Of a stretch of DNA of 16,361 bases, positions 1 through 7,733 are shown in pieces (within the stretch, counting starts at the first letter, position 1; each line of letters begins with the position of its first letter). The notes under the pieces are model-generated. The model did no database searches. It worked only from the letters and a program-made list of their open reading frames with translations, and was not told the origin of the DNA. Source of the DNA: Beroe ovata (lineage: Eukaryota; Ctenophora; Nuda; Beroida; Beroidae); contig CAMPET010000438.1 of the NCBI GenBank assembly GCA_946803715.1, positions 6,709 through 23,069 of the forward strand. Reading direction: 5' to 3'. The position numbers and the translations under genes are program-made.

Positions 1-322
1 CCAAAATTTCACGTCAATCCGATGATCGGTTCCCGAGTTAGTGGCCGCCATAACCCCTTATCGACCCAAAACATGTCAGTTTGAGTGAGCATTTGAGTAT
101 AGCTCCCTAACCGATCGACCGATTGACTTGAAACTTCTACCATAGCTCAAGGATCATTAGAAACTCGGACAACCAAAATTTCACGTCAATCCGATGATCG
201 GTTCCCGATTTAATGGCCACCATAACCCCTTACCCACCCGAAACGTGTCAGTTTGAGTGAGCATTTGAGGATAGCTCCCAATCGGATGGACCGATTGACT
301 TGAAACTTCTACCATAGGGCAA
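1..322. repeat. Two tandem copies of a ~172-bp repeat
   Basis: The block beginning CCAAAATTTCACGTCAATCC at position 1 restarts at position 173. The second copy runs to about 322, where it breaks off after ACTTCTACCATAG. The copies differ by scattered substitutions (for example GTTAGTGGCCGCC against TTTAATGGCCACC). No open frame spans it. The array is cut by the window's left edge, so its true copy number is unknown. It could be a local satellite or the end of a dispersed repeat. Confidence 0.9.
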
Positions 323-491
323 GGTGGACACCAAATGCTAACAGTCTGGATTTTTGTGTACTTATAAGGGTTTGGTATGTCACAAAATGTGGTTAGAGAA
401 TAGTGGATGTTGGAATTGTTCTGAGGGCGACGATTAATTCATCTGGGTGAATAAGAGTGAAGCTAGCGTACTGCAATGCAGTCAATGTAAT
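323..491. other. Unassigned spacer upstream of the MFS promoter
   Basis: AT-rich unique-looking sequence between the left tandem repeat and the promoter candidate. I checked it for a missing ABCA exon (a W-[FY]-N-N-type extracellular-loop segment followed by a GT donor) and saw none. No other feature is visible. Confidence 0.5.
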
Positions 492-544
492 CCAATGTAA
501 TGGCATACATCCTACATACCCTGACCTCGACCGCAATATAAAAG
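492..544 (+). promoter_or_regulatory. CCAAT plus TATA-box promoter candidate for the MFS gene
   Basis: A CCAAT element lies at 492-496 and a consensus TATAAAAG at 537-544. The TATA box is 73 bp upstream of the MFS start codon at 618, which leaves room for a short 5' UTR if transcription starts about 30 bp downstream of it. The elements are seen directly; promoter function is inferred. Confidence 0.5.
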
Positions 545-617
545 ATCTCAATTTTGAGACAAAAGCTGTTTTAGTGACTTTTATACTTTCTTTCTGCTTG
601 TTCTGATTTCTGAGTCT

Positions 618-2144
618 ATGTCGTCAGATGATCATAAAGAGGCGAACTACGGCTCTATCAGACAGCAAACTCATCTCCCCGACAACGAGAATCATTCTGA
701 CATCACCGATGACATCACTGATGACATCACCGATGACATCACTGATGACATCACCTTGGTAACCAATGGTGTCACACTGAGTGAACATGATCTAGAATCC
801 GTATACCAGATTTTGGGTCAAGGTCCAGCTCAGTACCTACTCTGGACCACAGTGGCTCTCGCCGTGTGTTCCAATTACATTCAGATTACCATGGTAACAG
901 TGATTGTACCCGTGGTAAAATGCGAGTGGAAACTGCCTATCCTGGTACAATCATGTCTCGTTCTCCCCCTCGTTCTCTCGTTAATCACCACCGCTCTCTG
1001 TAGTGGAGTATCAGATTATCTAGGTCGGAAACGTGTCGTCATAGCAACAGAACTCGCTGCATTGGTGGGCGTGGCACTGTGTGTCCTAGCTCCCAACCAA
1101 TGGGTGCTGCTATCCGGTCTCCTCATTACGGGCACGTGCTCAGGGGTAAACATGGGTGCGATCACGTGCTATGCTACGGAATTGGCGGAGGCAAAACTCC
1201 GGTATGTCGGGAAGATCGTGATTCTCGCGGCGAGTCTGGCAGGATTTCTCGCCACGTACATGTTTGGATTTCTGATCGAGCTGGTTGGGTGGCGCTGGTT
1301 CATAGTCATATCGTCAACTCCTCTCCTCCCATCTGTTATCCTCATCGCGTTTCTCCCGGAGTCGCCTCTGTACTATTGTATGAGAAAGAGAGAAGGGGAG
1401 GCTATCGAGTCTCTGAGATTCATCGCAAAACTAAACAAAACTCCTCTGCCCCAGGACCTCAAATTAGTTCATCATGAAGATACTGTCGCTAATTACTCTG
1501 ATCTCTTCTCCGATGCCGAATGCCGAAAAGTATCGATGTGGTTATCCCTCCTATCATTTTCCGACTCGTTCATATGTTACGGACTCCTCATTTACCTTCC
1601 AGTTTACTTCAGTTCCCATCACTCTAGCTCAATTATACTGGAAAGTTCCATCATACCTCATGGCGGCTGCCACAGCCTGAATTTCTCAGATTTCTGGGTC
1701 CTGACTGTTACATATCTTCTTGCGTTGGTGGCGCTAACTTTCGCCGTACTCCTCTCGCGACGGCTAAACTTTATCCAGACCATAAGCGTGGCCCAAACAG
1801 CCGTCCTTCTCCTACTACTCCTCAGTGTGAATAGTACGTTTTCCGGACGCATGCTCATCTCAACTAAGATACTCCAATCATACATCAACACATCCGCCTC
1901 CTTTATAATTTCGGAAAAATTCCCGCGGAATGTATGGACGAAAGCGGGACGATTTGTCAACGGTTGGGCTATGTTGGGTGGGGCGGTAGGGGTTGTGTTT
2001 GTTGAGATTTCACTGTACAATGATACGAGTGTTGTTGTCGGAGTGCTTGTCGCAGCTTCTCTCACGGGGACAGTCTCGTGTTTCGTGTTGCGAGGAGGGT
2101 TTAAACATTGTATCGGAGTTTGTTTGTCATGTATTGGTCTTTGA
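618..2144 (+). CDS. SVOP-like major facilitator superfamily transporter, intronless
   Basis: A 508-residue membrane carrier of the SV2/SVOP branch of the SLC22-like MFS, expected to move a small organic solute across a vesicle or plasma membrane; the substrate cannot be read. About twelve hydrophobic segments are visible (roughly 73-99, 108-130, 139-158, 161-187, 198-222, 225-246, 306-331, 359-380, 384-405, 413-432, 444-466, 470-491). The MFS motif GVSDYLGRKR sits at 130-139 after helix 2. CEWKLP at 102-107, GWRW at 224-227 and LPESP at 246-250 match SVOP-type proteins. The acidic N-tail holds a (DITD)n repeat at 28-46. The start at 618 is the first ATG after the TATA box. The single uninterrupted exon contrasts with its intron-rich neighbours, which suggests a retrogene. 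The C-terminus after residue 492 is unlike the family and may be unusual or mis-called. No AATAAA is seen downstream. Confidence 0.88.
   Translation: MSSDDHKEANYGSIRQQTHLPDNENHSDITDDITDDITDDITDDITLVTNGVTLSEHDLESVYQILGQGPAQYLLWTTVALAVCSNYIQITMVTVIVPVVKCEWKLPILVQSCLVLPLVLSLITTALCSGVSDYLGRKRVVIATELAALVGVALCVLAPNQWVLLSGLLITGTCSGVNMGAITCYATELAEAKLRYVGKIVILAASLAGFLATYMFGFLIELVGWRWFIVISSTPLLPSVILIAFLPESPLYYCMRKREGEAIESLRFIAKLNKTPLPQDLKLVHHEDTVANYSDLFSDAECRKVSMWLSLLSFSDSFICYGLLIYLPVYFSSHHSSSIILESSIIPHGGCHSLNFSDFWVLTVTYLLALVALTFAVLLSRRLNFIQTISVAQTAVLLLLLLSVNSTFSGRMLISTKILQSYINTSASFIISEKFPRNVWTKAGRFVNGWAMLGGAVGVVFVEISLYNDTSVVVGVLVAASLTGTVSCFVLRGGFKHCIGVCLSCIGL
699..755 (+). repeat. In-frame 12-bp coding minisatellite (DITD repeat)
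   Basis: Nearly five units of GACATCACYGAT, alternating C and T at one synonymous position, encode (DITD)4-DIT at residues 28-46 of the MFS protein. The unit is a multiple of three, so copy-number change would lengthen or shorten the acidic cytosolic tail without a frameshift. Confidence 0.9.
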
Positions 2145-2309
2145 GATTGGTATTATGTCACATACATTACTTGAAATGCTACACAGCAAAATGACTCATT
2201 ATTTCCATAAAGACACCAGCTTTGATAGCTTGACTAAGTACAACATTACAACAAGAGACATACGTGATATTTCGTATTCTTCATTTCTCTGGACATTTGT
2301 ATTCCTCAG
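2145..2309. other. Spacer between the MFS stop codon and the first visible ABCA exon
   Basis: 165 bp with no recognisable exon. It ends in a pyrimidine-rich tract and TTCCTCAG, a good acceptor for the exon at 2310. The ABCA reading frame is also open leftward from 2310 to an ATG at 2264, so a start there is formally possible but has no family support. Confidence 0.6.
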
Positions 2310-5300
2310 AATGGAACAACATATCGGAGTACGGAATCACGGTTTCAACCCATCCTCTCTCCAGCAATACTTCACTGGCAGGTATGATTTATGCGTGTGT
2401 GTCTGTGTGTGTGGGTGTGTGGGTGTGTCTATGTATCTACCTACTTGTCAGTGGTAGAAAGTAGTCAAATCCCAGTGGCGGTAGATATTAATACCTCTCA
2501 AATATTTTTTCCAGAAACATGGGAATTAATGGACGAAGAATCGTACGATCTGGTGATCAGTGTGTTTATTATCGTGGCTCTGAGTTTCGTCCCGGCCAGC
2601 TTTGTACTTTTCCTCGTCAGTGAGAGGTAAGTCGCACAGGGCCCATCAATTGGATACTATGAATATGATTATGAATGGATGTTTCACCCTCGAAAGCGAC
2701 TGGATTTACTCTTGTCTATCTCGTCTACTAATGACACCACCCTTCATAATGACACCAAACTCTAATCTCTCTCTAATGATGACACCACACTCTTATCCCA
2801 GATGCTCGAGTCTCTATCTGTTGGAGTGTATCGCTGGAGCACGGATATTCCCATACTGGATATCAAACCTTATCTGGGACATGGTAAGATTTAGACTTAG
2901 CNTGTGTTTATTATCGTGGCTCTGAGTTTCGTCCCCGCCAGCTTTGTACTTTTCCTCGTCAGTGAGAGGTAAGTCGCACAGGGCCCATCAATTGGATACA
3001 CCACCCTCTTATGACGACACGACATACCAAACTCTAATCCCACCACACTCTTATCCCAGATGCTCGAGTCTCTATCTACTAGAGTGTATCGCTGGAGCAC
3101 GGATATTCCCATACTGGATATCGAACCTTATCTGGGACATGGTAAGATTTAGACTTAGCACAATTTGATCATCATGGTTGCTATAGCAACAGTAACTACA
3201 AGCAACAATCACAGGTCTCGTTCACGGTTGCTAACGCTGGTTGCATTCTTGTGATTATTGCGTTCCATTCCCCTTCCTTCTCAAGTGCTGACAATATCCC
3301 CGCGATCATCATGCTATTCATGCTCTACTCATGGTCTATAACCCCTCTCATGTGAGTTTATCAATGGATGAATCCGGCTAATTATTCCTTATTTGGTATT
3401 GTCCATTTCCTTATTCGGTCATGATCCCCACCAGGTACATCTCATCCAAGATCTTCTCGGAGGCTAACAACGCATATGTCATCATGATATGTCTGAACAC
3501 GTTTTGTGGGATCACCACAACACTAACCACATTCCTCATAGAATTCCTCGCTCCTTACGACATAGGATTCATCAGCTTCAACAATATTCTAAAGTACATC
3601 TTTCTCCTCCTTCCAAACTACTGCTTGGGAAGGGGTGTGATGGACTTGGCCGCTAATCAGTTTATCAATGATATCAATGTCGTGTTCGGTAAGTGAAATT
3701 ACGGTGACTACTATTAATAGCACTACTATTTAGTATATGGTGACTCAAAGATTCTGTTACTGGAGCAACCCTCTTTTCTCTATATTATGTTGCTATAGCA
3801 ACCATGAGAAACTTCATTTCTTCCCAGGTTACCAGACCGTATCACCGTGGTCTTGGCATGTCATAGGGAGGAATCTCACGTTCATGGCAGTGACAGGATT
3901 TATCTTCATTGCTGTACTCTGCGTCATGAGTATTCCACGAAAAGGGAAGAGGAGGAATGTTCCTAACATCCACAAAGATGTCGAGGATGAAGATGTCAAG
4001 TGAGGAAACAGCAATTCCTTCTCTCCAGTACTTTTAACATTTTCACAATTTTGTCACGAAATCCTCTCAACGTAATATTTCCCAACTCTCTTTCTCGTTT
4101 AAGAGCGGAGCGACAGCGCACCATCTACTCGTACGCGTATAACGACGTCCTCAAGACACAGAATCTGTGTAAGATTTACTCCAAGAACAAGGTCGTGGTG
4201 AACAGACTTGCATTCTCAGTCTCTCCAGGTAATACGGGTTGAGATCTGGAATTGGAGGGTGGAAATTGGAGAATCCTCCTGCATTGCAGAAGAAGTTCTT
4301 GATTCTTAAAACTTATGACAGATTGCGCTATCTGCAATCTGCTGAAAAGAAGAAGCTATCAATTGCTTTAGCTTAGAATCTAGAACTTCGTGATCACGAA
4401 TTCAAAATTCCGTAACCGCCTAGGACATGAGCATGATACAAGTTTTTTCTCGACGAATTTGTTTCAATATTTCCCTTTGTAGGCGAGTGTTTTGGTCTGC
4501 TTGGCATCAATGGAGCTGGAAAGACAACCACGTTCAAGATGCTCACTGGAGAGATACAGCCGTCCAATGGTGATGCGGTGAGTAGGGAAAGGGTTGTACA
4601 GAGGTGCACTGTGCAGGGTGGGATCACTGATCTCAGAGCTGAGCTGTGAGTGGGAAAATGCAAATGGTGGTGAATGGAAGTATATAATCGAATGGCATAT
4701 ATACTTATATAGTTACGGCGTAAATTTCACCCAATCACCCCTCCCACTGCCTCAGGTTGTTACACAGATCAGTCTCATTCACCAGATATCCGCTGCCCGA
4801 CGGCAAATGGGCTACTGCCCCCAGACTGACGCTCTCCTCCCAACCCTCACTTCATATGAGACACTCGCTCTCTTTGCCCGACTACGGGGCATTCCCGAGT
4901 CACAGATTGATTTCATTTCACGACAGGTGAGAACGGAAAATGAAGGATGGATTTGTTAAAATTCGTTATTCGATTCTGGGCGAAAATTTATGATTACTTT
5001 GACATCATCTTCTGATAATGATTGATGAAACTGCTCTCAATGTTGATAATTCCACTCTATTTCCCCCCACCTCAGATTATCAGAACAGTGGGACTCAGTA
5101 GGTGGGCTTCCAGACCCTGTGGCACGTACAGTGGGGGAAACAAGAGGAAACTATCTGCCGCTATAACACTCATCGGAGAACCAAAGTATGAATAGTAACA
5201 TTCCTGACTTCCTATTCCTCGAGGGATGAAGTTGCTCTCTCATCTTTCAATTAACTGATTAAATAAACCATCACTTGAACCGAGATAATAACCACTCCCC

Positions 5301-7196
5301 CTTGGATCATTATCACCCCCAATCTCACTAATCACTTGTTCTATATCTCACAAACCTCACCCATGTCACAGTATGATCTCACCCGTGNTTCCCCCCCCCC
5401 CTCAGATAATCAGAACAGTGGGACTCAGTAGGTGGGCTTCCAGACCGTGTGGCACGTACAGTGGGGGAAACAAGAGGAAACTGTCTGCCGCTATAACACT
5501 CATCGGAGAACCGAAGTATGAATAATAACATTCCTGACTTCCTATTCTTCGAGGGGTGAAGTTGCTCTCTCATCTTTCACTTAATCAACTAATTAAATGA
5601 TCACTTAAACCGAGATAATAGCCAGCTCCCCTGGGATCATTATCACCCCCAATCTCACAACTCACTTGATCTATATCTCAAAAACCTCACCCATGTCACA
5701 GTATGATCTCACCCGTGTAATCATCACACAGGCTGATTCTGCTGGATGAACCCACGGCGGGAATGGATCCTGGAGCACGGAGAGCTCTGTGGTCAGTCAT
5801 ACAAGCCCAGAAAAACAAAGGTACTTGCAAGCGGAGAGATATAAATCCTTCGATTGAGGAATATCCTGTTCATATCGGCTTAAATTCGTTCCTATTGACG
5901 ACATTTTCTTCCAAAAAAAGCAACAGCAATCGTCGAATGTGGTGAAGGGAACGGTATTTAGCACAATGTCCGACACTAATCCCCTCTCCTTATTTCTCCT
6001 CAGGTAAAGCAGTGGTGATAACTTCGCACAGCATGGCAGAATGCGAGGTATTGTGTAGTCGGATTGGTATCATGGTGGGAGGGAGATTACGGTGTCTTGG
6101 GAGCGCACAGCACCTCCGGTAATTGACACCACTTCATTTTGTTGGTTGACACCACTTCATTGTGTAATGTGTTGGTTGTCACCACTTTATTGTGTTATAT
6201 GTTGGTTGACACCACTTCATTGTGTTATGTGTTGGTTGACACCACTTCATTGTGTTATGTGTTTGTTGACACCACTTCATTGTGTTATGTGTTTGTTGAC
6301 ACCACTTCATTGTGTTATGCGTTTGTTGACACCACTTCATTGTGTTATGCGTTGGTTGACACCACTTCATTGTTGACATCACTTGATTGACGGTAGATGC
6401 GGTGTCAACATCGTATTACTTTTCGTCTTTACGATGATATAGGATATTGAAATCACTTCCCGAAAAGCGATGTCAACATTGCATCATTATGAGGAAAAGT
6501 TCGTGTAAACTGTCAGTGTTGCATTATCTCCTCTTTTTAGGACACCGTTTAAATGTTATTGACACCATAATTTCGCAGGGATAAGTATGGCAACGGGTAT
6601 GTGATCAGATTAAAACTCAACCCTCAAGATTACAATGTGAACAAGGTATGATTATATGGTCCGCGTTTATTGGTGATTTGGAATAAGACCTTTTCCTTCA
6701 GCTGATAATTGAGTCTCCAATCAACACATTAAGCTTTAATCTCATCGAACTAATAAATTACTAACTAATTAGCTACTAATTACCTGCTCATTAACCAGGT
6801 GAAATCGTACATGATGAAACATTTATCGGGTGCAGTTCTGAAGGAGGAAAACTACTGCAGTTTGAAGTACGAAGTGAAACAGAACAAGTGTCATGTCTCG
6901 GATATTTTCACCGTGCTCCAGGCGGCAAAACCAGAGTTATCACTCCTTGATTATGCTGTCCACCAGACTAATTTGGAACAGGTAAACACACACTCACACA
7001 CAGACACACACACACAGACACAGAGACACANACACACACACACACACACACACACAATGGCACATTTTTGATCCAACCTCTCCCCCAGGTTTTTATCAAC
7101 TTCGCACAAGCGGAAGCCCCTTCAAACGACATTGACGATGAGTTACTATGTTTGGAAGAGAATGTTGTGCCTAACTTACAGCTCTCATTCGAATAG
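2310..7196 (+). CDS. ABCA-family (ABCA1-like) full transporter, 3' exons only
   Basis: C-terminal 629 residues of an ABCA lipid/sterol-type ATP-driven exporter, colinear with the last ~640 residues of vertebrate ABCA1. Exons: 2310-2381, 2515-2626, 2802-2883 (or its copy 3060-3141), 3215-3351, 3435-3688, 3828-3999, 4104-4228, 4483-4577, 4756-4926, 5076-5185 (or its copy 5406-5515), 5732-5820, 6004-6118, 6579-6645, 6799-6981, 7089-7196. All junctions are GT-AG with matching phases, and the frame stays open to TAG at 7194-7196. The first exon begins two bases into a codon, so it is internal. The N-terminal half (first membrane domain and first ATPase) is absent: it lies left of the window, with the MFS gene inside an intron, or it is lost. 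Two exons are duplicated beside single-N gaps, probably as assembly artefacts. No decayed motif or stop is seen. Confidence 0.95.
2391..2436. repeat. (TG)n-rich microsatellite in an ABCA intron
   Basis: Imperfect GTGTGT/GGGTGT tract a few bases after the donor at 2382, inside the 133-bp intron 2382-2514. Confidence 0.9.
2561..2901. repeat. Left copy of a direct duplication ending at the N at 2902
   Basis: This block, which holds most of the 2515-2626 exon, an intron and the 2802-2883 exon, is repeated at 2903-3159. The left copy has about 84 bp more intron. Coding differences: one synonymous change in the first exon part and four substitutions, all synonymous, in the second exon. Its last bases before the N match the last bases of the right copy, the pattern of two overlapping contig ends. 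Confidence 0.92.
2902..2902. other. Single-N assembly gap
   Basis: One N placed exactly between the two copies of a duplicated segment. A one-base N usually marks a scaffold join with zero or negative estimated size rather than a real unknown base. Confidence 0.85.
2903..3159. repeat. Right copy of the duplication, with redundant ABCA exons
   Basis: It contains a partial copy of the exon ending at 2968 (it lacks the first 46 bases and has no acceptor) and a complete copy of the next exon at 3060-3141. If this is an allelic contig end, the true gene uses only one of 2802-2883 and 3060-3141. Each is 82 nt with identical phases, so including both would shift the frame. Confidence 0.9.
3177..3190. 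promoter_or_regulatory. Perfect X-box-like palindrome, first intronic copy
   Basis: GTTGCTATAGCAAC, a 14-bp perfect palindrome that fits the RFX-family X-box consensus, lies 24 bp before the acceptor of the 3215 exon. The same 14-mer recurs at 3789. The sequence match is direct; RFX binding is inferred. Confidence 0.55.
3789..3802. promoter_or_regulatory. Perfect X-box-like palindrome, second intronic copy
   Basis: Identical GTTGCTATAGCAAC in the intron 3689-3827, 25 bp before the acceptor of the 3828 exon. It occupies nearly the same position relative to the acceptor as the first copy, and only a few neighbouring bases match. Confidence 0.55.
5059..5387. repeat. Left copy of a duplication ending at the N at 5388
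   Basis: It holds the signature-motif exon 5076-5185 and most of the following intron, and repeats at 5389-5717 with a constant 330-bp offset. The exon copies differ at four positions, all third-codon and synonymous. The flanking intron has scattered substitutions. Confidence 0.93.
5388..5388. other. Single-N assembly gap
   Basis: One N between two near-identical 329-bp segments, directly before a C-rich tract that may have stopped contig extension. Confidence 0.85.
5389..5717. repeat. Right copy with a redundant ABC-signature exon
   Basis: The exon copy 5406-5515 encodes the same peptide as 5076-5185, including [10 protein letters not shown]. It is preceded by CCCTCAG and followed by GTATGA. 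Each copy is 110 nt with entry phase 0 and exit phase 2, so splicing both in series would break the frame. Only one can be used, whether as an assembly artefact or as mutually exclusive exons. Confidence 0.9.
6123..6390. repeat. 30-bp minisatellite in an ABCA intron
   Basis: About eight units whose core is GTTGACACCACTTCATTG (unit starts near 6141, 6171, 6201, 6231, 6261, 6291, 6321 and 6351). It begins four bases inside the intron, right after the donor at 6119. Because 30 is a multiple of three, stop-free frames appear on both strands, but they are repeat artefacts. The rest of the intron carries further GACACC and GTGTCAAC words. Confidence 0.95.
6984..7060. repeat. (CA)n microsatellite containing a single-N gap at 7031
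   Basis: ACACAC/ACAGAC tract in the last ABCA intron, 6982-7088. The N at 7031 interrupts the CA run and probably marks a contig join in low-complexity sequence, so the true tract length is unknown. Confidence 0.9.
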
Positions 7197-7206
7197 AAAT
7201 GCGTGA

Positions 7207-7255
7207 ATCATACCACAAACAATGTGTGATCATACCACACATAATGTGTGATAAT
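7207..7255. repeat. Short direct repeat in the presumed ABCA 3' UTR
   Basis: ATCATACCACA(A)AC(A)ATGTGTG-type units of about 22 bp occur twice, followed by a third partial ATAATGTGTAAT. They start 11 bp after the ABCA stop codon. CACACATAATGTGTG can also fold as a small hairpin. No canonical AATAAA is seen nearby; AATATA at 7319 is a possible variant signal. Confidence 0.6.
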
Positions 7256-7403
7256 GTGTAATATTCGATTGTGCATATGCAGAAACATCAGCCTATATTA
7301 TGATGTGAAGCGTGACCAATATAATTTATTGAACGGAGACCAGAATTTTAACCAGAAATTTTAATCAGAGAGACTTACCTTATTGAGGACGGTCAATAAT
7401 TCG

Positions 7404-7533
7404 CACGTGATAGTAATTGACCAATGAGATTTGGACAAAACCAATGAAAATCGAGAATCGCTGTCACGTGATTTAGAACGTTTATGAGCCGTTTTAACAC
7501 CGTTCTCTATGTTAAACGAGGGTTTTTTATAAG
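7404..7533. promoter_or_regulatory. Promoter-like cluster: two E-boxes, two CCAAT boxes, TATA-like
   Basis: CACGTG occurs at 7404-7409 and 7465-7470 (the second inside the palindrome TCACGTGA). CCAATGA occurs at 7421-7427 and 7441-7447, 20 bp apart. TTTATAAG lies at about 7527-7533. The order suggests a promoter firing rightward, with the methyltransferase gene as target, but that would require a long 5' UTR or a 5' non-coding exon before 8879. The motifs are seen; function is inferred. Confidence 0.4.
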
Positions 7534-7632
7534 TTTTGAATTTTCACCTTGTTTTTGACGATTGGTATTTGATGTCAGAGGGTTAACAGACAGATATTGA
7601 CAGACAGAGACTTACAATTATCAGATTTCGAA

Positions 7633-7725
7633 GGCAGTTTTTTCGATGAAACAACAATCCTGTCGGACATTCAATTTCATGATTCCGAATTGTTTCCCAT
7701 CAACAATGAAATCCAAAAAACTGCC
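7633..7725. repeat. Inverted repeat able to fold as a ~93-nt hairpin
   Basis: GGCAGTTTTTTCGAT (7633-7647) pairs with 7711-7725 at 14 of 15 positions. Inside are GAAACAA/TTGTTTC (7648-7654 with 7690-7696) and TCGGA/TCCGA (7663-7667 with 7684-7688), with an asymmetric bulge on the right side. It could be a small foldback element or a structured RNA; nothing shows that it is transcribed. Confidence 0.55.
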
Positions 7726-7733
7726 TTTTATCG

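Larger units (their letters stand above)
2310..3999 (+). other. ABCA exons for the second transmembrane domain
   Basis: This part encodes the end of the large extracellular loop (YGIT...HPL, as in ABCA1) and five hydrophobic helices. Landmarks in order: [16 protein letters not shown] (exon to 2626), [12 protein letters not shown] (exon to 2883), [11 protein letters not shown] (3215-3351 into the next exon), [13 protein letters not shown] (exon to 3688), and [14 protein letters not shown] (exon to 3999). It closes with a basic then acidic linker, DVEDEDVK, equivalent to the DEDV linker before NBD2 in ABCA1. The preceding TM helix and most of the loop lie upstream of the visible exons. Confidence 0.92.
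4104..7196 (+). other. ABCA exons for the second nucleotide-binding domain and C-tail
   Basis: All ATPase motifs are present in order. Walker A is GINGAGKTT (exon 4483-4577). The Q-loop is MGYCPQTD (exon 4756-4926). The ABCA signature is [10 protein letters not shown] (exon 5076-5185). Walker B and D-loop are [13 protein letters not shown], with the catalytic Glu (exon 5732-5820). The H-loop is TSHSMAECE (exon 6004-6118). Next come the RDKYGNGY strand, the regulatory segment [12 protein letters not shown] and the ABCA hallmark VFINFA at the start of the last exon. The site therefore looks catalytically competent. The tail after VFINFA is about 30 residues, acidic and short, without an obvious PDZ ligand. 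Confidence 0.94.

Noticed and set aside
1079-2065. Other-frame and minus-strand ORFs inside the MFS gene
   Set aside because: They are shadows of the long transmembrane coding frame and have no family resemblance.
2391-2630. ORF starting at 2391 as a separate gene
   Set aside because: Its first part is translated TG microsatellite in an intron. Only the part from 2515 onward is an ABCA exon.
4387-4400. TTCGTGATCACGAA palindrome in an ABCA intron
   Set aside because: A single 14-bp palindrome without a known binding-site match or a second copy, so chance is sufficient.
6092-6390. Open frames on both strands across the 30-bp repeat (repeated LTPLHCVM- or TTSLCYV-like peptides)
   Set aside because: They lie in an ABCA intron and are open only because the unit length is a multiple of three. 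All are translations of the minisatellite.
6123-6390. CRISPR array
   Set aside because: The repeats are contiguous with no unique spacers, and the window is a eukaryotic gene region.
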